NCBI RefSeq assembly: GCF_002288325.1
Contig: NZ_CP016780.1
Location: 62,001-126,000, forward strand
Direction: 5' to 3'
Length of the DNA stretch: 64,000 nucleotides
Source of the DNA: Candidatus Planktophila lacus
Lineage (GTDB): Bacteria; Actinomycetota; Actinomycetes; Nanopelagicales; Nanopelagicaceae
Each line of letters begins with the position of its first letter. The first letter of the stretch is position 1. The position numbers and the translations under genes were made by a program. Positions 52,739 through 63,173 of this stretch are shown here, piece by piece. Under the pieces are notes generated by a model. It made no database searches and had not been told where the DNA came from. It was given only the letters and a program-made list of their open reading frames with translations.

Positions 52739-53860
<1,122 letters not shown>

Positions 53861-53863
53861 CTA

Positions 53864-53869
53864 AGCCTA
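53864..53869 (-). promoter_or_regulatory. Putative leaderless -10 box (TAGGCT) of serC
   Basis: On the minus strand TAGGCT is 6 bases before ATG 53857 and overlaps the pdxH stop codon. Confidence 0.5.
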
Positions 53870-54544
53870 AGGGTAGTAGCGAGTTATCTCCCACTCGGTT
53901 TCGCTGTTAGCCCGCTCATAGCGCAAGCGATCATGCAGCCTTGAATAGCGCCCTTGCCAGAATTCAATGCTGATCGGCGTAACGCGATAGCCGCCCCAAT
54001 GTGGTGGCTTTGGAACGGTTGTTCCTTCTGGCCATTTCTCAGATGCACCAGCGAAGCGTTGTTCAAGTTCTTCGCGCGATGAAAGTGGTGAGGATTGCGC
54101 ACTTGCCCATGCGCCGATTTGGCTGGACCAAGGACGCGAAGCAAAGTATTCGGCTGATTCACTTTCGGAAATCTTTTCGACAAATCCACTTATCGAAACT
54201 TGGCGTTCCATCGCAAACCAGGGAAATAAAAGTGTGACTTGCGAATTTAGCTCCATCTCCTGTGCTTTACGCGATGAGTAATTTGTAAAGAAGGTAAAGC
54301 CACCTTCAGAAATATCTTTTAACAAAACGGTGCGTGTAGAGATATGTTCTTCCAGACCCAAGGTTGAAAGCACCATCGCGTTAGCTTCGACGATAAAGTC
54401 ATTCGCCGCCGCCTCCTTTAGCCAGGTGCTGAACGCGGCGAATGGATCAGCGGGTAAATTCTCGAGACCGACCTCGCCGTAAGAACGGCGCATGGCACGG
54501 ATCGCTTCACGGTCGAGTTCGCTCATAGATGTATCGAACCTCAC
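53867..54544 (-). CDS. pdxH: Pyridoxamine 5'-phosphate oxidase
   Basis: A 225-residue FMN enzyme that oxidises PNP/PMP to PLP. NAMVLSTLGLEEHISTRTVLLKDISEGGFTFFTNY, RQVSISGFVEKI, SRPWSSQIGAWAS and HWGGYRVTPISIEFWQGRYSRLHDR are diagnostic. GTG 54544 has AGAGG at good distance; ATG 54526 would give a protein 6 residues shorter and cannot be excluded. It supplies the cofactor for serC next door. Confidence 0.94.
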   Translation of the reverse strand: MRFDTSMSELDREAIRAMRRSYGEVGLENLPADPFAAFSTWLKEAAANDFIVEANAMVLSTLGLEEHISTRTVLLKDISEGGFTFFTNYSSRKAQEMELNSQVTLLFPWFAMERQVSISGFVEKISESESAEYFASRPWSSQIGAWASAQSSPLSSREELEQRFAGASEKWPEGTTVPKPPHWGGYRVTPISIEFWQGRYSRLHDRLRYERANSETEWEITRYYP

Positions 54545-54633
54545 TTTTACCTCTGCGTCATCTTCTAGGACTTCCTAGTGATTTCCTGGATTGGTGGTCG
54601 TCAGCACCCCCTCGGACGGTGCAGAATTGGAGC

Positions 54634-55749
54634 ATGTCAGATGATTTCAAACCCGGCCTGGAAGGCGTTATCGCCTTCGAATCACAAATTGCAGAACCAG
54701 ATAAAGAAGGCAGCGCACTGCGTTATCGCGGCGTTGATATCGATGACCTTGTTGGTCGCGTTACCTTCGGAAACGTTTGGGGTCTACTAGTAGACGATCT
54801 CTTCAATCCTGGTCTTCCAAATGCTGAACCATTCCCACTACCTGTTCACTCAGGTGATGTGCGCGTAGATATCCAATCAGCGATTGCGATGTTGGCACCA
54901 GCATGGGGTTTCAAACCACTACTTGATATTTCAGATGAAGAAGCGCGCAGCAACCTTGCCCGCACATCTGTAATGGTTCTTTCATATTTAGCTCAGGCAG
55001 CTCGCGGAACTTGGCAGCCAATGGTTCCGCAATCAGAAGTTGATAAGGCTCACACAGTTGTTGAGCGCATGATGATTCGTTGGCGCGGAGAGCCTGATCC
55101 ACTTCACGTTCGCGCAATCGATGCATACTTTGTATCAGCAGCAGAGCACGGAATGAACGCATCAACATTTACCGGTCGCGTAATCGCATCAACTGGCGCA
55201 GATGTTTGTGCAGCAATCTCTGGTGCAATCGGTGCGATGTCAGGTCCACTTCATGGTGGCGCTCCATCACGTGTATTACACATGATTGAAGAAGTAGAAA
55301 AGTCGGGCGATGCAACTGCTTATGTAAAGGGCTTACTTGATCGCAAAGAGCGCTTGATGGGATTCGGACACCGCGTTTACCGCGCCGAAGATCCACGCGC
55401 TCGCACACTTCGTCGTACTGCTAAAGAACTTAACGCACCACGTTATGCAGTTGCAGAAGCGCTTGAAAAGGCTGCTCTGCAAGAGCTTCGTGAGCGCCAA
55501 CCAGATCGCGTCTTGGAGACAAACGTTGAATTCTGGGCAGCGATTATCTTGGACTTTGCACAAGTACCAGCACCACTATTTACTTCAATGTTTACTGCAG
55601 CTCGTACTGCAGGTTGGTCTGCACACATTCTCGAGCAGAAGCGCACGGGTCGTTTGATCCGTCCATCTGCACGTTATGTTGGCAAAGGCCCACGTAAACC
55701 TGAAGATGTTGACGGCTGGGATGACTCAGTCGGAATGCTCCACCTCTAA
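54634..55749 (+). CDS. citA: Citrate synthase (CitA-type)
   Basis: A 371-residue citrate synthase condensing acetyl-CoA with oxaloacetate. GVIAFESQIAEPDKEGSALRYRGVDIDDLVGRV is the actinobacterial start, SAAEHGMNASTFTGRVIASTGAD the first catalytic His block, PLHGGAPSRVLHMIEE the second, and MGFGHRVYRAEDPRA the third with the conserved GHR-Y. ATG 54634 is supported by homology; the open frame extends upstream but without similarity. A CAGAAT box lies 6 bases before the start. Confidence 0.94.
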   Translation: MSDDFKPGLEGVIAFESQIAEPDKEGSALRYRGVDIDDLVGRVTFGNVWGLLVDDLFNPGLPNAEPFPLPVHSGDVRVDIQSAIAMLAPAWGFKPLLDISDEEARSNLARTSVMVLSYLAQAARGTWQPMVPQSEVDKAHTVVERMMIRWRGEPDPLHVRAIDAYFVSAAEHGMNASTFTGRVIASTGADVCAAISGAIGAMSGPLHGGAPSRVLHMIEEVEKSGDATAYVKGLLDRKERLMGFGHRVYRAEDPRARTLRRTAKELNAPRYAVAEALEKAALQELRERQPDRVLETNVEFWAAIILDFAQVPAPLFTSMFTAARTAGWSAHILEQKRTGRLIRPSARYVGKGPRKPEDVDGWDDSVGMLHL

Positions 55750-55760
55750 AGCGCAAAGTA

Positions 55761-57125
55761 ATGGCCACACGTCGAAACATTGTTTGGTTTCGACGGGATC
55801 TGCGTATTTCAGATCACCCTGCTTTAGTTGCAGCGATTGAAAATAGCGATGAGATAGTTCCTGTCTTTATCCTCGATAAAACTCAGATCGCTGAAGCTGG
55901 CGCAAAACTCCTTGCCTATATGGGTCAATCACTTCGCGCACTCGATGAATCACTTGGCAATAAATTGCACATTATTGAAGGCGATCAAGTTGAAGTCTTA
56001 AAAGAACTTATTGAACTTTATGGAGTTTCCGAAGTTCACATCTCAACTGAGTACGAACGCTTTGGCGCAGAACGTGATCTACGTGTTGAAAAGGCTGGCA
56101 TCAATTTAATCCGCACCGGCAGTCCTTATGCAGTTGCACCGGGTCGAGTTGTAAAGCCAAGCGATGGAACTCCATATCGCGTTTACACACCTTTCTATCG
56201 TGCTTGGTGTGTACATGGTTGGCGCGCACCCGCCAAGACTCCAAAAGAAATTAAAGCGTCAACTCCACCTGCTAAGTACCGTGCTTTTCCTGATTTTCCA
56301 ATGCCTGCTGGTGTTGAAGTAATTCAAGCGGGAGAAGCAGCGGCCCTGGCTCGCTTTAAAGAGTTTGTTAAGAAAGGCCTCGATAGTTACGACGAAAACC
56401 GCAACTTTGCTGGAATTGATGGCACATCCAAGATGAGTACCTACTTAAAGTTTGGCGAGATCCATCCGCGTACTTTGATCCAAAACTTAGGCGATTCCAA
56501 GGCGCACGATACTTTCCGTAAAGAGATTGCTTGGCGCGAGTTTTATGCCGATGTTCTCTTTAACAACCCGCACACCGATACCGATTACTACGCACCACAA
56601 TTTAAGGCGATGCGTTACGACAAACCCGGCAAACAATTTAAAGCTTGGTGTGAAGGAAAAACTGGTTATCCATTTGTTGATGCCGCGATGCGTCAGTTGG
56701 TTCAAGAAGGTTGGATGCACAATCGCACTCGCATGGTCGTGGCATCTTTCTTAGTTAAAGACCTGCACCTTGAATGGCAACTAGGTGAGCGTTTCTTTGC
56801 AGAACACTTAGTTGATTTTGATCCCGCATCAAATGCTCACGGCTGGCAATGGACTGCTGGCACTGGAACCGATGCTTCACCTTATTACCGAGTCTTTAAT
56901 CCAATTGAACAAGGTCGACGCTTTGATGAAAACGGCGATTACATTCGCAAATATGTTCCTGAGCTAGCTCATTTATCTGCGGCAGAGATACACGAGCCAT
57001 GGCTTTACTTAGATGGATATTCAAAGGGATATGTTGAGCGAATTGTTGATCACGCGGCCGAACGTCTGGAATCACTTGAAAGACTTAAGGAAATCAAGGC
57101 TGATAAGCCGCTGCCTCCACAATAG
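55761..57125 (+). CDS. phr: Deoxyribodipyrimidine photolyase
   Basis: A 454-residue class I photolyase that repairs cyclobutane pyrimidine dimers with blue light. IVWFRRDLRISDHPALVAA starts the antenna domain; FRKEIAWREFYADVL, YPFVDAAMRQLVQEGWMHNRTRMVVASFL and NAHGWQWTAGTGTDASPYYRVFNP are FAD/DNA-binding blocks. It starts 11 bases after citA. Its 3' end overlaps the convergent GGDEF gene by 32 bases. It fits a sunlit habitat. Confidence 0.94.
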   Translation: MATRRNIVWFRRDLRISDHPALVAAIENSDEIVPVFILDKTQIAEAGAKLLAYMGQSLRALDESLGNKLHIIEGDQVEVLKELIELYGVSEVHISTEYERFGAERDLRVEKAGINLIRTGSPYAVAPGRVVKPSDGTPYRVYTPFYRAWCVHGWRAPAKTPKEIKASTPPAKYRAFPDFPMPAGVEVIQAGEAAALARFKEFVKKGLDSYDENRNFAGIDGTSKMSTYLKFGEIHPRTLIQNLGDSKAHDTFRKEIAWREFYADVLFNNPHTDTDYYAPQFKAMRYDKPGKQFKAWCEGKTGYPFVDAAMRQLVQEGWMHNRTRMVVASFLVKDLHLEWQLGERFFAEHLVDFDPASNAHGWQWTAGTGTDASPYYRVFNPIEQGRRFDENGDYIRKYVPELAHLSAAEIHEPWLYLDGYSKGYVERIVDHAAERLESLERLKEIKADKPLPPQ

Positions 57126-58479
57126 CCACACCGCTGCGCTTTGCTTCATACATAGCAGCATCAGCCCGTTGCAGTAAATCACCGTTCTTATCGTTTCTAA
57201 CATGTCCGATACTTACGCTAATTAAAATTTGATTTCCACCGACATTAAATGGATAACTCAACGTTGCTCGCAACGCATGTGCAACTTCTAAAGTTGTATC
57301 GGGGCTACCTAGCACGATTACTCCAAACTCATCTCCACCAAGCCTTGCTAAAACAGATCCCGTTGGTAGTGATCGACTAAAGCGCATCGCAACTTGTTGC
57401 AGAATTTGATCGCCCATCTCATGTCCGTATTGATCGTTAACTGGTTTAAATCCATCTAGATCCAATAAAAGTAGCGCACCTTCCACGCCACTTAGCGCGC
57501 CGATTTCAGCAACTAAACGGCGACGATTGGGTAGACCAGTTAACTCATCTGTGCGCGCCAAGATCTTCTCTTCACCTAAATTACTTGCTTGTCTGATTAC
57601 AAGTGTCATTCTTATAAAAGCCATAAATAACGTTGCGATCGTTGGAATAACAACATAGATCGGGAAGTAATCAGGACGGAGCGCAATTGCAGATAGCAGC
57701 GCCGGGCTGATAAAGATTGAGACTGCAATTAACGCTGGATGTATTTTGGTTTCAGGCTGCAGATTATTTGGCGCTTCCCATAAAGAGAAGGTGATGATGG
57801 TTATTCCGAACAACCAACCGTTATCGCTGATCTGTCCAAATTGGTAGGAATTAGTAATTTGCGCCCAAAGAAAATAGAAATCAGTGATTGCAAAAATCGT
57901 AACTCCAGATATCAAAAGCGCTGATCTATTTGAAAATCCAGAGACAACTGCGCTAACAATCGCGATAACCACCAAAGCGATATCGCAGACGGGATATAAG
58001 ACTGCAAAGAAGGCGCTCGTGCTATCCCCAGGGATATTGGAGATAAATTGAATAAGAATCAACGCAGTAACTATTGAACTCAAGCCCAGCCCAAAGATCG
58101 CCGCATCTAGCAGCTCAAGTAAACGCAGCCGCTGCCTCCGGCCAAGAATGCGTGGAATTGCCAAGAAAGCAAAAGGATAGAAGAGCGCATATGCGATATT
58201 TGAAAACAATAAAGAATTAGCGCTGAAGTTAAAGAATTGAGCAAGGCTCGAATAAAGTGAACCGATTCCCCATGAGGCAATTGCTAGCGCAGTGAAAGAG
58301 ATGGCAAATGGATCACTATGCAGCGGTGCGCGGATTAGCGAGATAATCGCGGCAACGATAATTAAGTTAAAGAGAAATAGATCTAGAACCATTCCAGCAT
58401 TTATCTGCAGAAGTTTGGCGGCAGTATGTCCGGCCAAAATAGCCGGAGCGAACCAATTCCAGATTAGATGGGTTCGCAC
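57094..58479 (-). CDS. Membrane GGDEF-domain diguanylate cyclase
   Basis: A 461-residue protein: about nine hydrophobic helices (residues 1-290) form a membrane sensor-like domain, then a GGDEF domain with DELTGLPNRRRL and RLGGDEFGV. An intact GGDEF motif predicts synthesis of c-di-GMP; no RxxD inhibitory site is seen five residues upstream, so product feedback may be absent. No EAL domain. GTG 58479 has a TAACTT box 6 bases upstream. The signal sensed is unknown. Confidence 0.88.
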   Translation of the reverse strand: MRTHLIWNWFAPAILAGHTAAKLLQINAGMVLDLFLFNLIIVAAIISLIRAPLHSDPFAISFTALAIASWGIGSLYSSLAQFFNFSANSLLFSNIAYALFYPFAFLAIPRILGRRQRLRLLELLDAAIFGLGLSSIVTALILIQFISNIPGDSTSAFFAVLYPVCDIALVVIAIVSAVVSGFSNRSALLISGVTIFAITDFYFLWAQITNSYQFGQISDNGWLFGITIITFSLWEAPNNLQPETKIHPALIAVSIFISPALLSAIALRPDYFPIYVVIPTIATLFMAFIRMTLVIRQASNLGEEKILARTDELTGLPNRRRLVAEIGALSGVEGALLLLDLDGFKPVNDQYGHEMGDQILQQVAMRFSRSLPTGSVLARLGGDEFGVIVLGSPDTTLEVAHALRATLSYPFNVGGNQILISVSIGHVRNDKNGDLLQRADAAMYEAKRSGVAIVEAAAYQP

Positions 58480-58485
58480 CCACGT

Positions 58486-58491
58486 AAGTTA
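58486..58491 (-). promoter_or_regulatory. Putative leaderless -10 box (TAACTT) of GGDEF gene
   Basis: On the minus strand TAACTT is 6 bases before GTG 58479. Confidence 0.4.
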
Positions 58492-58566
58492 AGGCGTGCG
58501 ATTAAGCAAAACGAATAGGGCTAACCTAAGGCTTACCAAATTCGATTTAGAGTTTAACTGTAAGAG

Positions 58567-59190
58567 TTAGAAACCCTTGCTGCAGATCAACTTGGCCATG
58601 CCAAGTGTGGTCTCAATATCGGTCTTTGAGCTCTCATATTGGCTGAGCGCTTGTTCTTTTGCTCGCTCACTGCGATCACCCTGCTTACCAACAGTTGAGT
58701 AGGCCTTAATCGCTGCTTCATAGCTACGAACCGCTGCGGCATACTTATCGATAGTCGCCTTGTTCTTAGTTAGATTTGCAGTATCTGCTCGCAAGGCTGT
58801 TAGCGCAGTATTGATCGTTGCAATCTTTGCCTGATATTCAGGGATCAATTTATTAGCCTTCTCAGTTTCAATCGCTTGCTTGGCCATATCTGCATCGAGC
58901 TTTGCAACAGTTTCATCTGTCGCAGCTTTGATCTTTGGCAAGTTTGCAACGGCCTTGTTATAGGTATTTGCTGTGTTAAGGCAATCCAGTGACAACCAAG
59001 TTAGCTTTGAATTCTTGACCAATGGGTTCTTTGCACAACGGTATGAAGAACCGCTTACCTTTGTGGTTTGGCCAGCCTTTTTACAAGCAACGCCATTGCT
59101 GACCTTGGTTGCAGCACTTGCTGGTACTGCAGTGATAGATGCGAGTACGAGAGCGGTGGCTCCGGCTACGACGATGGCCTTACGAAACAT
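58567..59190 (-). CDS. Secreted helical protein with N-terminal two-Cys module
   Basis: A 207-residue protein. ATG 59190 follows a perfect GGAGG and starts a signal peptide (FRKAIVVAGATALVLAS, cleavage near ASAAT at about 29). Then comes a Cys-Lys-Thr module (GVACKKAGQTTKVSGSSYRC), a short stretch, and about 130 residues of heptad-like helix rich in Ala/Lys/Asp, ending LICSKGF. The module resembles the two-Cys tail of the paralogues at 20849 and 22409 but lies at the N-terminus. Probably a cell-envelope protein; function unknown. Confidence 0.75.
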   Translation of the reverse strand: MFRKAIVVAGATALVLASITAVPASAATKVSNGVACKKAGQTTKVSGSSYRCAKNPLVKNSKLTWLSLDCLNTANTYNKAVANLPKIKAATDETVAKLDADMAKQAIETEKANKLIPEYQAKIATINTALTALRADTANLTKNKATIDKYAAAVRSYEAAIKAYSTVGKQGDRSERAKEQALSQYESSKTDIETTLGMAKLICSKGF

Positions 59191-59271
59191 GAAAACCTCC
59201 ATTGATGATGAGGCTATGTTAGCCAACCAGAGGGCTGATCTATGGGATACAAACGGAGAAAAGCGTGTGAA

Positions 59272-60036
59272 TTAGCGTTGTTTGACTCGCAAATTCATAC
59301 CAACCCTGCGGACCAGCGGCCGTGGAGCCAGAGTTATAAAACCCACTAAGAGTTTGTATTGCCATCCCGGAATCGAGACCGCCTTACCTGCTTGCGCATC
59401 CTTCCAAGCTTTCGCGACAAGTTGATCGGAGTTAAGCCACATGAACTCTGGCAATCCCGCCATCTTCATACGGCCGCGTTGATGAAACTCTGTGCGAGTA
59501 AATCCCGGACAGAGCGCTGAAACTTTTATCTTGGTTGCAGCAAGTTCGGTGTGAAGTGATTCGCTCAAAACAGTTAGATACGCCTTTGATGCGCTGTAGG
59601 CACCGCCTGCAATAAAACTAGCAACCGATGAGACGTTGATTACCGTTCCTGAATTACGTTCTTTCATCCCAGGAAGTGCAATATGCATTAAACGCATAGG
59701 TGTACGAACCAAAACTTTGAGAACTTCCTCCTCTTTTGCCAAATCACTCATCGTAAATGCTTTATTTATTCCAAAGCCGGCGTTATTAATCAGCACTTCA
59801 ATCTCATTACTCTTAATAAACTCTTCAACTTTGGCACAACCAGATTCAGTTGCTAAATCAGCGACGATCACAACAGATTCGGCGCCGAAATTATCTTTTA
59901 GCCCTTGTGCTCTTTCGTGCAAGCGAGCCTCATCGCGCGCGACTAAAACCAGATTAAATCCTTGCGCAGCTAGTAAGCGAGTGAAGCTTTCACCTATTCC
60001 GGCGGTTGCACCGGTTACTAGAGCCCACTTTTTCAT
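59272..60036 (-). CDS. Short-chain dehydrogenase/reductase
   Basis: A 254-residue classical SDR: VTGATAGIGESF nucleotide loop, NNAGFG, and catalytic Ser in NVSSVASF with YSASKAY. Arg residues after the second strand (VARDEARL) suggest NADP(H). It resembles reductases acting on fatty or acyl substrates (DltE/YqjQ-like). A GGAGG sequence precedes ATG 60036, and the gene follows the GMC oxidoreductase after 18 bases, so the two are likely co-transcribed. Confidence 0.88.
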   Translation of the reverse strand: MKKWALVTGATAGIGESFTRLLAAQGFNLVLVARDEARLHERAQGLKDNFGAESVVIVADLATESGCAKVEEFIKSNEIEVLINNAGFGINKAFTMSDLAKEEEVLKVLVRTPMRLMHIALPGMKERNSGTVINVSSVASFIAGGAYSASKAYLTVLSESLHTELAATKIKVSALCPGFTRTEFHQRGRMKMAGLPEFMWLNSDQLVAKAWKDAQAGKAVSIPGWQYKLLVGFITLAPRPLVRRVGMNLRVKQR

Positions 60037-60054
60037 ATCGCCTCCGCAAGTAAT

Positions 60055-61728
60055 TTACTTAAGAGCGCCATAAGCGCTGGCCGGAACAACTGGATCGTTA
60101 GGTCGTATTGGAGCAAGATACTTGTAAGGAGCGTTTTGTGCGGGACGCTGATCAGCCTCACCATTATTTGGCCACAATGACATTGCGCGCTCTGCTTGCG
60201 CAGTAATTGTTAGCGATGGATTCACACCCAGATTTGCGGTGATTGAAGCGCCGTCGACTACGTGAAGAGTTGGGTAGTTATAAACGCGGTGGTACGGATC
60301 GATTACTCCAGTTTTTTCATCTGCCCCAATTACGCAGCCGCCAACAAAGTGGGCGGTAAATGGTGCACTGATTAAATCTCCAATATGCCCGCCTGCGATT
60401 CCACCATATTCATTTGCGATATGTCGCACCGCTTGATTAGCCGCGGGAATATAAGTCGCATTTGGCTTATCGCTATCGTTCTTGGAAGTTAACTTAAATC
60501 CAAATAAACCGCGCTTTCCCTTTACGGTTACCGCTGAGTCAACATCTTGCATAACAAGTGCGATTACCGTCTTCTCGCTCCAGTGGCGCACATCAATTAT
60601 TCGCAACAGCAGCGAAGGCTTAGCGAAGAACTGCTTTAACCAATGGCGACGCCTTTCTTTTCCAGTAAATCCATCAGTCATGATCGTTTGCAGCAAGCCC
60701 ATGAAGTTGCTTCCTTTGCCATAACGAACAGGTTCAATATGGGTATGTTCATCAGGAAAGAAGGAAGAGGTTATAGCTGCTCCACGACTGAAATCGTTAT
60801 CGCGGTTATCCATAAGCGCACCAGTGAGGGCTTCACTATTTGTTCGGGATAGCGCGCCCAGGCGATCTGAAATGAGTGGTAATTGTTTACGTTTCATCTT
60901 ATGCAATAACTTCTGAGTGTTAAATGTTCCGGCAGCAACCACAAGTTGATCTGCAATAAAGGTTGGTCCGCGCGAGCCATCCCAAGCTCCGGTCTTCTCA
61001 GTTTTAATTCTCCATTTTCCATCGCTACGCTCTTCGAATTCTGTAACCGTTGTCATTGGAAATACTTTTGCACCAGCACCTTCAGCAAGACCCAGATAAT
61101 TCTTGGGCAGAGTGTTCTTTGCGTTGTGGCGACAACCGGTCATACATTCACCGCAGTTTGTGCAGCCTTTGCGATCTGGTCCTTTGCCACCAAAGTAAGG
61201 ATCACTCGCTGCTACGCCTTCACCTTTTCCAAAGTAAATTCCAAGTGGCGCCATCTTAAAAGTTTGTCCAACGCCCATCTTGGTTGCCGCTGATTTCATA
61301 GCCACATCAGATGGCGAGAAGTAAGGATTCTCTTCAACTCCCAGCATGCGTCGAGCTTGTTCATACCAAGGTTCGAGTTCGCGTTTCCAATCAGTGATAT
61401 CTGCCCACTGTTTATCTTGGAAGTATTTATCGCCAGGTTGGTACAAAGTATTGGCGTAGACCAGTGAACCTCCGCCAACGCCTGCGCCACAAAGGACAAG
61501 TACATCGGGGAGGATATGAATTCTTTGGATTCCGAAACAACCGAGTGCTGGCGCAAATAGAAATTTATTTACGCGCCATGAGGTCTTAGGGAAGTCCTTA
61601 TCTGCAAATCTCTTTCCGGCTTCAAGGACAGCTACGGTGTAACCCTTCTCGCGCAATCGAAGCGCAGTAACGGATCCACCAAAACCGGATCCGATTACTA
61701 CGACATCGAACTGCAATTCCTTTGCCAT
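60055..61728 (-). CDS. GMC oxidoreductase (ChoD/cholesterol-oxidase-like)
   Basis: A 557-residue FAD enzyme. VVVIGSGFGGSVTALRLREKGY binds FAD; GAGVGGGSLVYANTLY is GMC signature 1; GCTNCGECMTGCRHNAKNT is a Cys-rich insert, and VDGASITANLGVNPSLTI the C-terminal block with active-site Asn. It strongly resembles mycobacterial ChoD (Rv3409c), including the Cys-rich insert. A sterol substrate is not proven for the family; some other alcohol is possible. GGGAGG precedes ATG 61728. Confidence 0.88.
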   Translation of the reverse strand: MAKELQFDVVVIGSGFGGSVTALRLREKGYTVAVLEAGKRFADKDFPKTSWRVNKFLFAPALGCFGIQRIHILPDVLVLCGAGVGGGSLVYANTLYQPGDKYFQDKQWADITDWKRELEPWYEQARRMLGVEENPYFSPSDVAMKSAATKMGVGQTFKMAPLGIYFGKGEGVAASDPYFGGKGPDRKGCTNCGECMTGCRHNAKNTLPKNYLGLAEGAGAKVFPMTTVTEFEERSDGKWRIKTEKTGAWDGSRGPTFIADQLVVAAGTFNTQKLLHKMKRKQLPLISDRLGALSRTNSEALTGALMDNRDNDFSRGAAITSSFFPDEHTHIEPVRYGKGSNFMGLLQTIMTDGFTGKERRRHWLKQFFAKPSLLLRIIDVRHWSEKTVIALVMQDVDSAVTVKGKRGLFGFKLTSKNDSDKPNATYIPAANQAVRHIANEYGGIAGGHIGDLISAPFTAHFVGGCVIGADEKTGVIDPYHRVYNYPTLHVVDGASITANLGVNPSLTITAQAERAMSLWPNNGEADQRPAQNAPYKYLAPIRPNDPVVPASAYGALK

Positions 61729-61743
61729 CGCAGCCTCCCGTAT

Positions 61744-62985
61744 TTAAACGGTTAACTCCTCGACTGAGATTCCAGCTGTTGATTCATCACGAATATGCCA
61801 ACTGGTTCCGTACTCTTCAAGTAGATCAAGGAAAGGCTTGGCATCAAACCATTCTGGGCCGTTTACACCTTCTGGTTTCCATGTTCCCTTGTGCAATAAC
61901 TCCATCGCAATAACTGGATTTATTGCCGTCTGCCAAACAACTGCTTGATCTCCGTAATTAGCCATTGACCATTCGTTATCTACAACGTTGTACATGTAGC
62001 ACGCATATGGTTTGCCTGACTTATCAAGGCCTTTAACTAAAGTGCCGGCGCAAGTTTTTCCGCGCATACGTTCACCAAGAGTTGCTGGATCTGGAAGAGA
62101 TGCGGCAAGCAGATCGCGCGGTGAAACGGGGTGGCCTTGAACTTCAACTGTCTCTTTACGATCCATACCGAGCATATGAATTGTCTTTAGAGTTGTGATG
62201 AATTGCGCACCAAGTCCGTACTTGAAGTTAACTTTCTTGGCATCGACTTTCTGCGGAATCAAAACAACTTCTTCGTGCTCAACGTTTACGCACTCAACAG
62301 GCCCGATTCCTTCAGGGAAATCAAAGACCTCTAGCTCGCTAAATGGTTCAGTTGTAAACCAACCGCGACCATCTTCCCAAACTAGTGGCGGATTCAAACA
62401 CTCTTCAATAGTTGTCCAGATTGAAAAAGATGGAGCAAAGTCAGCGCCTTCAACTACCAAGTTAGAACCGTCGAGAATGGTTACTTCATCGATTCGGCTA
62501 AAGAGATGGTCAGATGCATATTTAGCAAAGACATCGCTCATTCCTGGCTCGATACCCATACCGACTAGCGCGTAAATACCGCGTTCGCACCAGTTCCAGT
62601 CACGAGCGAATTGTTCATCGCCGAGCTTTACTCCAGTTTCAGAATTTGGGTAATGCGGATGCGGACGAGAAAGAGACATCGCCATATCCATGTAATTTGT
62701 ATTTTCAATTTCACAAGCTAAGAAGATCGGCATAACAAAGCGCGGATCTACGGCGTTAATGACAATATCTGGATTGGCCTTGCGAATCAGTGCGCGAATA
62801 TCCTCGAGTTCTGCGGCGTTCACCTCCGCAGCTGAAAAGCGGGGATCTTTTACTCTTGCTACTGCTTCTTCGGCGCGTGACAGGTTGCGGTCTGCAATGA
62901 CCATTGAAGTAATAAATGGTCGACGAGATGCGATATTTGCTATTGCCCTGCCAACTCCGCCTGCGCCGATAACGAGCGCTTTCAT
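61744..62985 (-). CDS. Saccharopine dehydrogenase-like reductase (LYS9/carboxynorspermidine type)
   Basis: A 413-residue protein with an N-terminal Rossmann fold (VIGAGGVGRAIANIASRR) and family blocks INAVDPRFVMPIF, YMDMA and GMGIEPGMSDVFAKYASDHL. Relatives include saccharopine dehydrogenase and carboxynorspermidine dehydrogenase; the length and lack of partner genes do not decide. It lies 15 bases ahead of the GMC gene on the same strand. Probably acts on an amino acid or polyamine. Confidence 0.82.
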   Translation of the reverse strand: MKALVIGAGGVGRAIANIASRRPFITSMVIADRNLSRAEEAVARVKDPRFSAAEVNAAELEDIRALIRKANPDIVINAVDPRFVMPIFLACEIENTNYMDMAMSLSRPHPHYPNSETGVKLGDEQFARDWNWCERGIYALVGMGIEPGMSDVFAKYASDHLFSRIDEVTILDGSNLVVEGADFAPSFSIWTTIEECLNPPLVWEDGRGWFTTEPFSELEVFDFPEGIGPVECVNVEHEEVVLIPQKVDAKKVNFKYGLGAQFITTLKTIHMLGMDRKETVEVQGHPVSPRDLLAASLPDPATLGERMRGKTCAGTLVKGLDKSGKPYACYMYNVVDNEWSMANYGDQAVVWQTAINPVIAMELLHKGTWKPEGVNGPEWFDAKPFLDLLEEYGTSWHIRDESTAGISVEELTV

Positions 62986-63089
62986 GGGTGGCCTTTCATT
63001 CTTTAATACACACGATTCATTGTTGAACGCGTTAGCCCTATGTTAATCGTAGAGATAACCTTTGCCAAGCGAAGATAACTTTTACGCAG

Positions 63090-63165
63090 GTCCCCGTAGC
63101 TCAGTGGATAGAGCAACCGCCTCCTAAGCGGTAGGTCGCAGGTTCAACTCCCGCCGGGGACACCA
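63090..63165 (+). tRNA. tRNA-Arg (anticodon CCU)
   Basis: Cloverleaf with acceptor GTCCCCG/CGGGGAC, D arm GCTC/GAGC, anticodon stem ACCGC/GCGGT with loop CTCCTAA (anticodon CCT), and encoded CCA at 63163-63165. The T stem GCAGG/CCCGC has one A-C mismatch. It reads AGG codons. Confidence 0.93.
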
Positions 63166-63173
63166 ATTAAGAA

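Noticed and set aside
54529-54633. Upstream extension of citrate synthase
   Set aside because: Actinobacterial citrate synthases of this type begin at the SDDFKPG segment encoded from 54634; the extension is antisense to the pdxH start region.
62986-63089. Riboswitch upstream of tRNA-Arg or the saccharopine-dehydrogenase-like gene
   Set aside because: No recognisable conserved core or stable multi-stem structure could be drawn in this 104-base gap.
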